64,000 nucleotides of DNA from Caprella mutica (lineage: Eukaryota; Arthropoda; Malacostraca; Amphipoda; Caprellidae): positions 1 through 64,000 of the forward strand of contig CANNZV010003153.1 in NCBI GenBank assembly GCA_947561585.1. The letters are read 5' to 3'. Shown in pieces: positions 36,604 through 48,000 of this stretch. The notes under the pieces are model-generated. The model was not told the DNA's origin. It worked only from the letters and a program-made list of their open reading frames with translations, and searched no databases. Position numbers and translations under genes: made by a program. Within the stretch, counting starts at the first letter, position 1. The number at the start of each line of letters is the position of its first letter.

Positions 36604-39520
36604 TTATTTCCTAGGCCTAAGATTATAAGAATAATTAGACCCCTTTTTCTGAGTTTGTGTATTGGATATATCTTCTGACAGACTTGCACCGCTATCGGTA
36701 AGTAAAACATTTTTAGGATTGTTAGTCATAGAGGGGGTATCAGTTTGGTTAGTATTGTTAGTAAAAGAAATATCATCAATATTATTAGTTGTAGAACTAA
36801 TATCTTCCCCTTTTGCCTCTTCCGAATTCTCATTAGTCTCCGAATCTGAATCATCTGAGGAAGATTTATTTTTTACTATTAGAGTATCAGGGTGAACCTG
36901 ATATTTCCTTTGAGTTTCTTCCTCCTTTATGGTGATGGTGTTGCCATCCTTAGCTATGACCTGGAATGGACCTGAAACAGGATAATCAAGTTTTTGTTTC
37001 GGAATCTGTTTAGGTAATTTTGCGTAGGCGCGGTCTCCTACAGTTACTTCCTTCGTCTTCCTGTTAGAATTAACACGATTAGTATATTTTTTCTGTATTG
37101 ATAACAGATTTTCTCTACAATGTTTTCTAACCCCGGCGATTCTTTTTAGCCGGAGGTCTCCATCTTCTTCGCCGTAATGTAACCTAGGAGGGGTTAGTGT
37201 GACCGTAGGACTATCGTAGCCATAGAGCAGAAAGAAAGGTGAATCACCGATGCTGGAATTAAATGTATTATTTATTGTCAACTGTAGAACATTTAGAAGT
37301 TGATCCCAATCGTCCACAGCTAAACTATTTGCGAATATTCGCAGCATCTTATTGATCTCCCTATTAATCCGCTCAGCTAAACCTTGAGATTGCGGATGGT
37401 AAGGAGCTACTTGTACCTTGGAAATGTTATAGAAACGACAAAATTTGGTTAAAGCTTCGGAACGAAATTCCGCAGCGTTATCGCTAAGAATCGTTTCAGG
37501 TGATCCGTAATGACTGATCGTTTCTCTTAAGGCTTGAGTAATTTGCTCCGCCTCTTTACTCTTCAGCGGTTGTAGTATTGAATATCTAGTAGTGAAATCT
37601 CGTGAAACCATTATATATCGGTTTCCATTCACTGTAGTGGGCAATGGTCCTAGCAAGTCAATACTCCATGTCTGAAAAGGTTTAGCTGGAATTGGATACG
37701 TCCCTATGGGTACATTTTTTGGATGTAATTTAGCTCGAATACAAGGTTCACAGTTTTCTATCCTCCCTTGCATACTTTGTCTTTCATTTTTATTATAATA
37801 GTTTCTGACAAAGACCTTCATAGTTCGATTCAGATCATGATGTCCGGCTGTGGTTTCTTGATGTACCACTTTGAAAGCGCGATCTAGTAGTGTGTCAGGA
37901 ACGTAGGGAACTAGGTGAGTTTCTGTATTATTCGACCTGGTGATGTGCCGAGTGACATATAAGATTCTATTTAAAATCTTAAAACTAGCTAGTTTGTCTG
38001 TCTTCTCTGACCGGTTAGATTTTATGTTGTCTATTATGTCCATACAGATTTTATCCTTTTCTTGGTGTGTTCGTAATTCCTCTGAGCTAAATGGAGACTT
38101 CACTGGTATGAAATCCAGTAGGTGTTCCTTTTCTTCTGGGTTTTCCGTGACCTGTAATTTCCGAACTCTATTTATTAAAGTTTGGTCCAATGTCTCTGTC
38201 AAATCTGCACAGCTCTCCTCTACCTGGGGTAATCTAGATAAGGCATCTGCAAACAAATTATTTTTACCTGGAAGATAATGGAGATTAATATGGTATTCCT
38301 GTGCAAGCATGGCCCATCTATTAATACATGCATCTTTAGTTTTCTTCTTCAGGATACCAAGAAGAGGTTGGTGATCTGTGTAAACAGTCACGGGATAGTG
38401 AAGAATAATATTCCTATAGGTTTCTAAAGTGAATATTAAGGCAAGAGCTTCCAGCTTCGTAGCTGGATAGTTACGCTGGGCTGGATTTAGGTTTTTGGAG
38501 ATATAGCTTAGAGGGTGGAGCACGTCATCATATTTCTGCATCAGCGTTCCTGATATTCCCGCCAAAGATGCATCACAGAATATAAAAAATGGTTTATTAT
38601 AATCCGGCGTCTTCAGGATAGGGCTTTTAGTAAGCCTTTCCTTTAACTCCTCCACCGCTCTAGTTTGTTCTTGTGCCCATTTGAATTTGACGCCTTTTCT
38701 CAGAAGCAAGTATAGAGGATCTGCTAAGGTAGCAAATCCTCGTATGAAGGATCTATAGTAATTTAATACTCCTAACAGTGCCTGGACTTCTTTCTTATTA
38801 GTAGGGTAAGGCATATTTTTTATAGCAGCCAACTTAGCTTCATCCATCTGCAAACCCTGTTTAGTTAATTTGTAACCTAAAAACTTGACAGTGTCTGCGA
38901 AAAAACTGCATTTGGCCACCTTTATCTTAAGGTTGGCCTGTGTTAATTTCTCCAATACGGCTTCAATTTTCTGCAAATGTTGTTTCTTAGTCTTGCTAAA
39001 GATGATTATATCATCCATATAACTTAGTATGTTATTTCCGATTAATTCATACAATACGGAATTAATTACTCTGGAAAAGAAAGCTGGGGATCCTTTGAGC
39101 CCGAATGGAACTCGGTTAAAATTGAATTTTGTATTATGAAAAGTAAAGGCTGTTATATCCCTTGATTCCTTTGCCACTAAACATTGGTGAAAGGCACTGG
39201 CAAGATCCACCTGACTAATATATTCCATATCATGTAATGAGTTAAGGATTTCGTTAATCTTAGGTATAGGATAAGTTAGGTCTTCACTGGCTTCGTTAAT
39301 TAATCGGTAGTCCACACAGGGTCTTATTTCTCCATTAGGTTTCGCCACCACAATTAGTGGTGAGTTGTAACAGCTGTTGGACCTGGTTATTACGCCTGTT
39401 TGGAGCATATCATTAATAACAGATTCTAACTGTTCCTGCTTAGAATGAGGGATGGGATAAGGTGGTTTATTACGGTCTTGCCGCTGGTCTTGCCGCTGGT
39501 GGGGCATTCTCATAAACTGA
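36604..39520 (-). CDS. pol: Pol: reverse transcriptase, RNase H, integrase (inverted)
   Basis: 969 codons from the first ATG at 39513, which is not the true start: the frame is open back to the breakpoint at 39521. RT spans about residues 20-210, with catalytic Asp in QVDLASAF (103) and YMDD (165-168). RNase H spans about 305-430, with Asp in IFCDAS (313), Glu in KLEALAL (355), Asp in VYTDHQ (380) and Asp in FADALS (423). Integrase has an HHCC zinc finger (H551, H558/559, C588, C591) and a DDE core at D619, D678 and E714 with 35-residue spacing. The C-terminus is Ser/Thr/Asn-rich. RT copies RNA to DNA and integrase inserts it. All key residues are present, but opposite orientation to gag and both LTRs means this copy cannot make a Gag-Pol product. 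Confidence 0.93.
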
Positions 39521-39525
39521 GGTTT

Positions 39526-40470
39526 TCGAGGTCATCCCAGGTAGATCTTTCTACCATCACTGAGTCGCTTACCAGCGTGACTTGTGACGTCGACTACAGC
39601 CTTACTAACCGGCGTGCCTTAACATCTTGAAGTATAGGATCAGTGTATAAGGAGTGATGTAGGAAGAACATTATTTATGAATTTGAAAATTTGGAACAGT
39701 GATAAGTAGATAGTAATTACTCAGAATTAACAATAATAAAGTGCATAGTGACACAGGAAAAGAAAATAACTAGGTAGAATTATATATCCATTTTATACGT
39801 TTGAAGTATATTAATATAAGATAATATATAGCAGTTATTTTACAATATGAACTGGGAACAATGCGCTTTATAATTACAAAAAAATACCGAAGAAATAACT
39901 GAAATAAAACGAAAAGTGCGTTTATCCTATGTTGATATTTAAAAATGACTTTAAGATATGTGGGAATCCTAATAAAATTTTAACGTTGAATTAAAATTGT
40001 TAGTATGTGGACATGCACCTAGTGCATTATCCTCTTTGAATAATTTAATCTGTTATCCCAGGTAGGATTTATTTAACTTTCAAGAAACATGAATGGCACT
40101 ATAACTTTTGATTAACAAAACGTTATGGTGAAACGATTGGATTCTTGTAAGAGTGTTGGTCTAAATTATTCAAAAATAGGGAGAAGAAAACAAATAAACG
40201 GTCCTTATTGATAATTTATTTCAATGCGATTTTTTTTACAGCCAGAAGTTAAAGCAACGATCACTGATTTAAAAACAAGTGTAATATTCAATTAATAACG
40301 TAATAACAAGATCAGATTTTAGGGTGGTATAGCCATAAGTATCTACATTATAGTTTCGTTCATTGCTTTTACTTACTCGCTGGTTTTTATTGTTTAATAT
40401 TTTTTTTGTTCGTTCACAGAGGAACTTGAGGGATCTTACTTAAAAATAGCCTTTAGCTATTTTTAAAAAT
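39526..40470 (+). other. 3' untranslated part of the LTR element
   Basis: About 0.95 kb between the inversion and the purine tract with no frame of interest. The first ~90 bp are less AT-rich and may be the original end of env. The open frame 39445-39630 crosses the breakpoint and is not a gene. Confidence 0.6.
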
Positions 40471-40484
40471 AAGGAGAGGGGTGA
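40471..40484 (+). other. Polypurine tract
   Basis: AAGGAGAGGGGTGA directly precedes the right LTR (TG at 40485). Purine runs here prime plus-strand DNA synthesis and confirm the plus polarity of the element ends. Confidence 0.8.
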
Positions 40485-41434
40485 TGTTAATTATCACGAG
40501 CATAAATCAGTAGTATTATGATTATATTAATTATTATTTTTATTATTTCATTTGTTAAATTCTTATACTCGTGAATAATAACATTTTATGTATGAAACAT
40601 AGTTAAACATCCTACATAGTTAAAAACATTCAACATTAGAAAATGAATATACATTCAATGAGCAAGGAGAGTTGAATCTGTATAAGGAGTTTTTATTATA
40701 GCTCTAGGTACTTAAAAATGTACTTTATGATTGTGCTTCAAGGAACTAAGCGATTAGACTAAAGGTACACAATCGGCACTAATTGTACACTCGGTCGAAA
40801 ATATCTTTTAAGGATTATTTTGCTAGACACTAATGATTATTTACAATCATTCTAAGATTTAAAAAGATATTTTCAAAGACTCTGTTGTACAAAGATTATT
40901 TTACAATTTTGACTAGTTTTTGCCTTAGAGACTTTGAAATTCCCCAAGGACGATACACACCCTTTTCTAATAAAAAGGGTTGAACATTTTATATCCTGTT
41001 CAGTAATAGAGTCACCAGCTGATAATCCGTAAATTACGTACGTAAGAGATACTTTGCGTGTGAATCGTCTTTAAACTTCAAAAAACTGATAGTGAATCTG
41101 TGAACTTTTGTGCAACTAACTATCTATCTGCTTGAGTTACATACATTATTGTATTACATACAATATTGTGTTTCATTTCTTCCTTTTTGCCATTTAGAAT
41201 TATTGAATGAAATAAATCTAATTCAAATTGAATGAAAAGATTTACTAAACCAGAAGTAAAGAATCTGATTAGAAATATTGATTGAGCAAGGAAAAATAAG
41301 CCAATCAAATTAGACTCCTTTGAGTTAGGACGTTATAAGACGGACTAAGATTAACACTGACAACCAGTGTTCTTACCCTTAATAAAATATTTAATTTCCA
41401 AAGTAAATTGAACGGGAAAATATAATATTTTACA
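40485..41434 (+). repeat. Right LTR, 950 bp
   Basis: Begins TGTTAATTATCACG and ends TATTTTACA, followed by the target duplication TTGGC. Two differences from the left LTR were seen, about 99.8 percent identity, which indicates a recent insertion. It ends about 600 bp before the ATG of the second BTBD9-like gene. Confidence 0.95.
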
Positions 41435-41439
41435 TTGGC

Positions 41440-42040
41440 AAACAAAAGGTTAAATTTTATACAAAAAAAATTAGTGTAATGTAAATTATTAATAGATGAT
41501 TAATATCAATGACTAACCACACCAATCCCGTAAAGTGGGATGGAGTATACCGGGGTGGAATATATCAGTCACCATTAGAAATATAGAGTTTCATAAATAA
41601 CCCCCCCCCCCCCCCTTTATTTTAACATTATATTATAGCAACCATTTATAATTGAATTGTATAGCAGTTGGCAGTATCATGATTAAGAAATTCTTAGATG
41701 AGGTATTATTAATTCATTTTATGGTGTCATTGTTAGAAGAATCATATATACTTCGATTTTCTATCATGAAATATTATTATTTGTAATGCCTAAAATTAGT
41801 TTTGAGGACGACAATTTCAGTTCTTAAGCAGATTATATGCAATATTATTTTATCATAATATCTAAAACTTAATAACTGTATTTAACATAAGAATGATTAG
41901 ATGAAAATGTTAAAATAAGCAAACAAATGATTGTCTATTTACAGATAATTTGAAAAGAATAATTATTGTCTATTTGTTTAACTCAAATTCCCCTTCAATG
42001 TTATTAAACTTGTTTTATAAATGCTCATTCTTCAGGCAAA
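41440..42040 (+). other. Upstream region of BTBD9-like copy 2
   Basis: A run of 15 C (41601-41615) is striking in this AT-rich setting. The last ~50 bp resemble the same position before copy 1 and end in a splice-acceptor-like TTCTTCAG at 42035. A non-coding first exon probably lies further upstream, possibly on the far side of the LTR element. That is not provable here. Confidence 0.45.
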
Positions 42041-45000
42041 ATGGCGATTGTGACAGATTATGAGAGAATGTGTTCCGATATTGGCAAGTCCCTGAAAGGA
42101 TTCCTCCGAAGCTGTCCTTCTGATGTTTCTCTGCTGGTTGAAGGAAAAATGTTACCAGTGCATAAATTCGTCCTATCAGCTCGTAGCAAATACTTTGAGT
42201 GAGTGTAACTTTACGGTTAAATGATTATAAAAGTTATTAATATCTATGCCTAGTTCCATTCATTGGAAAAACATAACAATAGAGTATATAAATTCACTCG
42301 TTCGATGTAAATAAGCATTATGCAATAATGCTTGACTACTTTATCTGAGAAGCTATCATAGTTATTAAAATGTGCAGAACTACACACTGTAGAGTATACA
42401 TGTTATACAGTATTGGTTTCTTATTCAAACGTACATAAAATTATTCAATTGTAGCAAGACTGAAATTACAGTTGAGAAATGTAATATAAAGAAAAACATA
42501 AGAAACCTCTAGAACAGAGGAAAGATTTATGATATGCAAGTGTAGAGAAAGATGTGAATTGCACAGACGTTCATTATATTTGTCACGTTCCTTCATTCTT
42601 TTTCTCTGGGTATTCATTTCAAATATCTAATCTATGAAAGTTCCCATTTCTGGTACCCATTTCAATCAATTTATGATATTGTTGAGTTCTCATCACTTCA
42701 TTTTTTCTCCTGTCTTTGCAGTACCTTATTCAGTATCGAGGGTTCACGAGCGGCTGAGGACCAGAAAGATACTGCATCTGGTTCACAAAGTATAATTGAG
42801 CTTTGTGATGTTCTTAAACCTCAAAAAGAGATTAAAAATTTCATTGTTCCACTCACTAACAATGTTATTGAAATCAGAAATGTCAAGTTGGAAGTAGTGA
42901 AGGGTGTGTTAGATTATTTCTACGAAGGTCACTACGATTGTCATGCGAGGGTAAATTTGTTTTCTCAGAAAACTATTTAAATTGGGAGCAAGTAAAGATA
43001 ACGGACCAGAGTCGGTTATCTTTATTTTGTTTAATTCTGGTTCGCTATGTTTACTAGCTTCATTTCTAGTCTGTTATCTTTACCTGGTTAAATTATTAAT
43101 ATTTAATTAATAATTGGAATAAAAATATAATTTGAAATCATAGATACCACATTAAAAGATTCAAGCAGAAGTATTCTTTTCCATTTTTTTACTATAGATT
43201 CTCGTTCTTCACAACTTCAAAAGGCATCATGTTTTTTTCATCAATTCTTTCGATCAATAAAATATGCAAAATTAATGCATAATAATAAATAATATAATTT
43301 ATAATGTTGTATATTAATAAAATACTAAAGCAATTATTTTTAAAAAATGAAATAAAGTTTTCCGGTCCGTTAACTTTACTAGCTTAATTTCTGGTCCATT
43401 ATCTTTACTAGCTCAAGCTCAATTTCTTGTCCGTTAGCTTTACCAGCTTCATTTCTGGTCCGTAAACTCTACTTGCTCCGTTTCTGGTCCGCTATATTTA
43501 CTTGCTCCTTAAAATCTTATAATTTGTTATTTGAGTCCTGATTTTCGCATTATAATAAGTTGTTCTACTTCATAAATAATGATTGGCAACTTAAGCTTGT
43601 GTGTGACTTTTACTTTTAATCGAGAAGGTATCAGTCTGATTAGATTGTTCTTTCATCTATTTTTCATTTATCGTCCTTAAATAGTTCAACAAGAGTTAAA
43701 ATCTACCAGCTATAAAATTATGTATTATATACTTTTCCTAAGCAAGCCACTTTAATTGTTTATTCCAATAATCAGGGTAAACGAAAAAAATTGTTCGTTT
43801 TAAAAGAGAAAAAGAAAACGCTCCAGAGTATGTGCATTGTGCAATTTATATTAGGTCAATGAAGTAAACGCCATTTGAAATACAAAACCTTCCGCCAACT
43901 TGCTTCCAGTTTATCATCCCTCAAATTGTCTCCAGTTGTTCAAACTTGGAGGGATGAGAGACTATTTTAGACTATATAAAAGTTATAAATTGTGTGAAGC
44001 GCTTCCATTTTTCCTTAAAAAACGATCAAACCTTTCTTGGATACTATGTATGAATTATTATTGAAAATTTCATAGAAAAATATGAATATCAGTTGATTCG
44101 CTTTTATTGAGAGCAAGTTTGTGGACATTTACGATGACTATCAATCTTAACAGTTACTAAAGTAACTTCCAAATCGGTTATTCCGTTTATAAATCTCTCT
44201 TTTTGTAAATTTCCCCTTCAGGTGGAGATACACTTCAAAGCTCTGGAGTTGGCTCACCAGTTCAAACTAGATAGTCTTCACGATATCCTGATCAATCACC
44301 TGGTAAAATCAATCACTATGGAGAACTATACTGATTTCTTCAACTTCAATTCACATTACCAGATTGATAAATTGGAAAAAACCTACAATGATTTCTTAGA
44401 GGGAAACAGTGAAGAGATTATCAAAAGTGATATTTTATCCAAATTAACTCTTGTAAGTGTTAGTGGCTGATTTATTTATTTGACAAAAATTTTCTTTTTC
44501 TTCAGTTAAGATACGGTTTTTTGTTCAAAGTGGGTCTTTAGATAGTAAACTTCTATGTCCCACATTCGATTGGTAAAAATCATGAATTTGTTGGCTGGAA
44601 AAGGAATGTTAAGCAGTGTACTTATATCTCCCAATTTATTTGGGGAATAGAGGCACTATAAACCACCCAATGGAGGGCCAAACCAGGTCAAGGTTGTATT
44701 TACGTTTTTGACATTATTAACATATTTACGATTTTGGTCAAATATATACGTTTTTGGCTCTCTTGTAAATTGTGAATTTTCTACCTAAAACAGAATAGAA
44801 GTCAATGGTTTTCCACGCTACAAGAAAACTAAAGACAGTTTCGGAATCCTCGAAAAATCTCTAACTAACCTTATTGAATTGATTTTTAATTTCCTATTTT
44901 TTTATTTTATCACAGTTCAAAATCGATTTTTTTCAATTATATTTAGTTATCAAAAATCACTTTATAAAAGAAACCGGAAGGAAACTGGCCTAGTTTTATT

Positions 45001-48000
45001 TATAGCATATAACCACAAATACTAATTTTTGGAAAAATTGAAAAAGTATAAATACCTAATGAAAATATAATGTACATTTCCCCACAAGAGATTGCCCAAA
45101 TCCATAAATGAAATAATTCATAAATGAAAGTTTTCTGAACCGTTAAAACAAATCAGTCCAATTTATTCCAACTTTAACTTCGAGGTTAATAATTTATGCT
45201 TAAATTCAGGTTTCTCTGCTGTCTCTCTTGGATGCGGAGGATATTGGAGCTGCTGAAATAGACATTTTTCGTGCGGCGGAGAGATGGGCTGGTGTGAATA
45301 AACCAGACAAAGGAACTGTGGAAGTCATTGTTAAGAAAATCAGACTGGAAACTATTTCGCAAAAGGCTAGTTTAAATGTTGAGAAAAATAGGATACAGAA
45401 TTTTATGAAACACTAGTTAAACGAAAACTAGAATGTTATTACGTTTTAATAAAGTCATAAATATAGGCATACAACATTAACCCTCTTTGCGCTAAGATGA
45501 CATAATTTATATGTCCCCTTTCAAATAATGTACAATGTGCGATAATTTAGAGATATTTTCCATAAACAATCCATTAAAAAAATTTAAACGGTTTCATTAG
45601 TAAAACTCAATTATGATTATGTTTTATAAAACTTGTTTTTTTATTGTTTAATATGCTCAGATTGCCTATAAATTACAAGGATATTATAAAAATGCCTGTT
45701 TTTTCCATGCTCAAACTGATGCATGGTATTAGAGGTTAACAAAATCTAACCATGTTCAATCAAATAATGTTAACAGACTTACTGTCACTCTCCTAGTAAA
45801 ATCGCAGACATATATGTATTAGTACGTATATCTTGTTTGAATTGAGATTTTCTTCATCAATTTATCATATTACTACTAACATTAATTTTGATGCTGCAAT
45901 TTTCACTCTCCAGGATTTGTTCCGTGTTGTTAAGTGCTCTAAAGAACTTCCTTCTATTGATATTATGGATGCAGTGCAGAGTGCTGTAGAGGAAGATGTA
46001 GCATCGAAAAATTTCCGACGTCAGCAATGCAAATTAGGTATTTTATTTTACTCATAGTTCAAATGGGACAGAGACATATGCTAGTATTGTATCAGGTATT
46101 AATATTAAGTAAAGTTATTTTCTTTAATTTACCAACTATACATAAGGAATAAATCAAAATAACTTAATTCTCAATTACTGTTATGGCATTTTGGTATTTA
46201 AATTTTGGTATTTTGATATTTAATACTTTTATATGTGCTGACTAAAATAATCTCTATTTTTTAGTTATAATAGAGATAATCTTCAACATTTTAAATATAA
46301 CTCCTGAATTATCAATCAACGTAGTAAAAATACACACCGACTGATTCAGATCATGATATATGTAAGTTGGTAATAAAAATCACTAGTGTATAAAAAAGCT
46401 AAATATTTCAACGATTTTAACCAATTAACTCGTATACTTTTTCATCAAAATCGATCATAAATTCGTGATTAATGAAATTCTAAAAAAACTAAACACTTAC
46501 TTCGATCTAGTAGGTCATTAGATATAACAATACAATAATTGTATGAGTGGAAATGCTAACATGATTAAAATACTTGAAAATGTGATATACAAAAATTTCT
46601 AAACGAAAAGAAGCACATCATACCGTTTATTGCGACATTAACCGCCAATTTGATCTGGAAATTCACCTTATTTTTGTAAAACGCTGTTTATGTTCAAGTT
46701 GAATATTCAGACTAGTATGTTTAAAAGTAATTATGAGTAGTGCATTGGAAATGGGTCAAACAAATAGTTGTTCTCTAATTAATTTAGCAACTGATTTCTT
46801 ATTGTCTTTCAGATTCTTCAATCAATGTAGTCTTAGTGTCCAGAGGAGCAAATGTCGCAGGTAGTGATACTGGTCAAGACTTTTGTAATCCAATGGATTG
46901 CATTGATGGGGATGAGAACTCATTTGCCATCGTTACCGAGAATTCACCCCTCAAAATCAAACTGGGATATTCTTACTGGCTATCTTCTTTACAGTGAGTG
47001 AAGTGTGCCACAATTTACCAAGATGCCTTCTCATTTAATCGGGAAAATATCAATGTTGATATATATGTTTATGGATACGAAATTAATAAATAATTCTTTT
47101 TGATAAATTGTAAAACAAAATAACGTCAAAACTGACTCAAAAATTAGTTAGAAAGAGAGTATTAAGTAATTTTTATATAACATTATGAACGAGTATATAT
47201 ATTTATCTAACATATTTATTTATACAGTAACGTTAAAGATCTTCGATTTAACACCAAATTAACGTTACAATAGATTCTTTGTATTTAATTACAGAGGTAA
47301 ACAGTAGAGTTAGACACATTTAAAAAGTGACTATGAAGTCAAGTGGAGTAACAGTAAGAGGCTCAGGTATTGTTACATTGATAAAAATCACCATCCATTT
47401 TGGATTTTACATTAATGGTCATTATTTTGAACAAGTGTACATCTTCGTTAAAAAACAACGGGGTTTCAATATAAATCGTTTTTTTTTTTTTTTTGAGTAA
47501 TTTCAAGTAGGTAATTTGATTTTTTTTTTAATTTAGAGTTATCTGAGTCTTTAATTTTTTATTTATTTTTATTTTCTCTTTGAGTTTTTTCAAATTTAAG
47601 ATTCCTTGAGTTTTTAAGATTTTCTTCTGTTTTTAATTTTTCAATTGTTACATATATTGAGTTCTCTTTGGATTTTCGGTTCAATATTCTATTCATGAAA
47701 TTGAATCGTATGCATGTATATCAAAATATGATGTTGATATACGATTTTTTTTCTTGCAACCAACCAACCATTGGTTGGTTTACATTGGGATCAACAAGTT
47801 TCCTTCTCCTCATTTATGAATCTTAATTATACATTTTACCAATGAAATCGTAAATTATTAACTCAAATATTAAAAAAAAAAAAAAAAACCGAATAGTAAA
47901 CTGAAATTATTTTAATGAATAGTAGGAGACAGTAATGCCCCATTACAAATAAATAAGTGTTAATTTTACTAACAAACAATTTGTGCATATATGTATATCA

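Larger units (their letters stand above)
35827..39525. other. Inverted block with 5-bp microhomology at both breakpoints
   Basis: AAACC at 35827-35831 and its complement GGTTT at 39521-39525 mark the switch points. Left of the block, pol reads plus; inside, RT through env reads minus; right of it, the 3' untranslated part and LTR are again plus. Flipping the block keeps the pol phase continuous, which supports exact breakpoints here. Just inside the right breakpoint a 12-bp direct repeat (CCGCTGGTCTTG) occurs in the RT leader coding. Confidence 0.85.
30505..41434 (+). mobile_element. Ty3/gypsy-type LTR retroelement with inverted pol-env block
   Basis: Two 950-bp LTRs in direct orientation with TG...CA ends bound the element. 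TTGGC at 30500-30504 and 41435-41439 is the 5-bp target duplication. A primer-site candidate follows the left LTR and a purine tract precedes the right LTR, both for plus-strand polarity. Gag (33553-34782) and the protease frame (34831 onward) read plus, but RT-RNase H-integrase and an env-like frame lie on minus between 35832 and 39520. Re-inverting that block would give the normal gag-PR-RT-RH-IN-env order. RT (YMDD) and integrase motifs place it in the Ty3/gypsy (Metaviridae) group, and the env frame suggests an errantivirus-like lineage. The element lies between two BTBD9-like genes. Confidence 0.92.

Noticed and set aside
36662..36895. Plus-strand frames inside the inverted pol (also 37940-38278)
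   Set aside because: Antisense shadows of the long minus-strand Pol frame.
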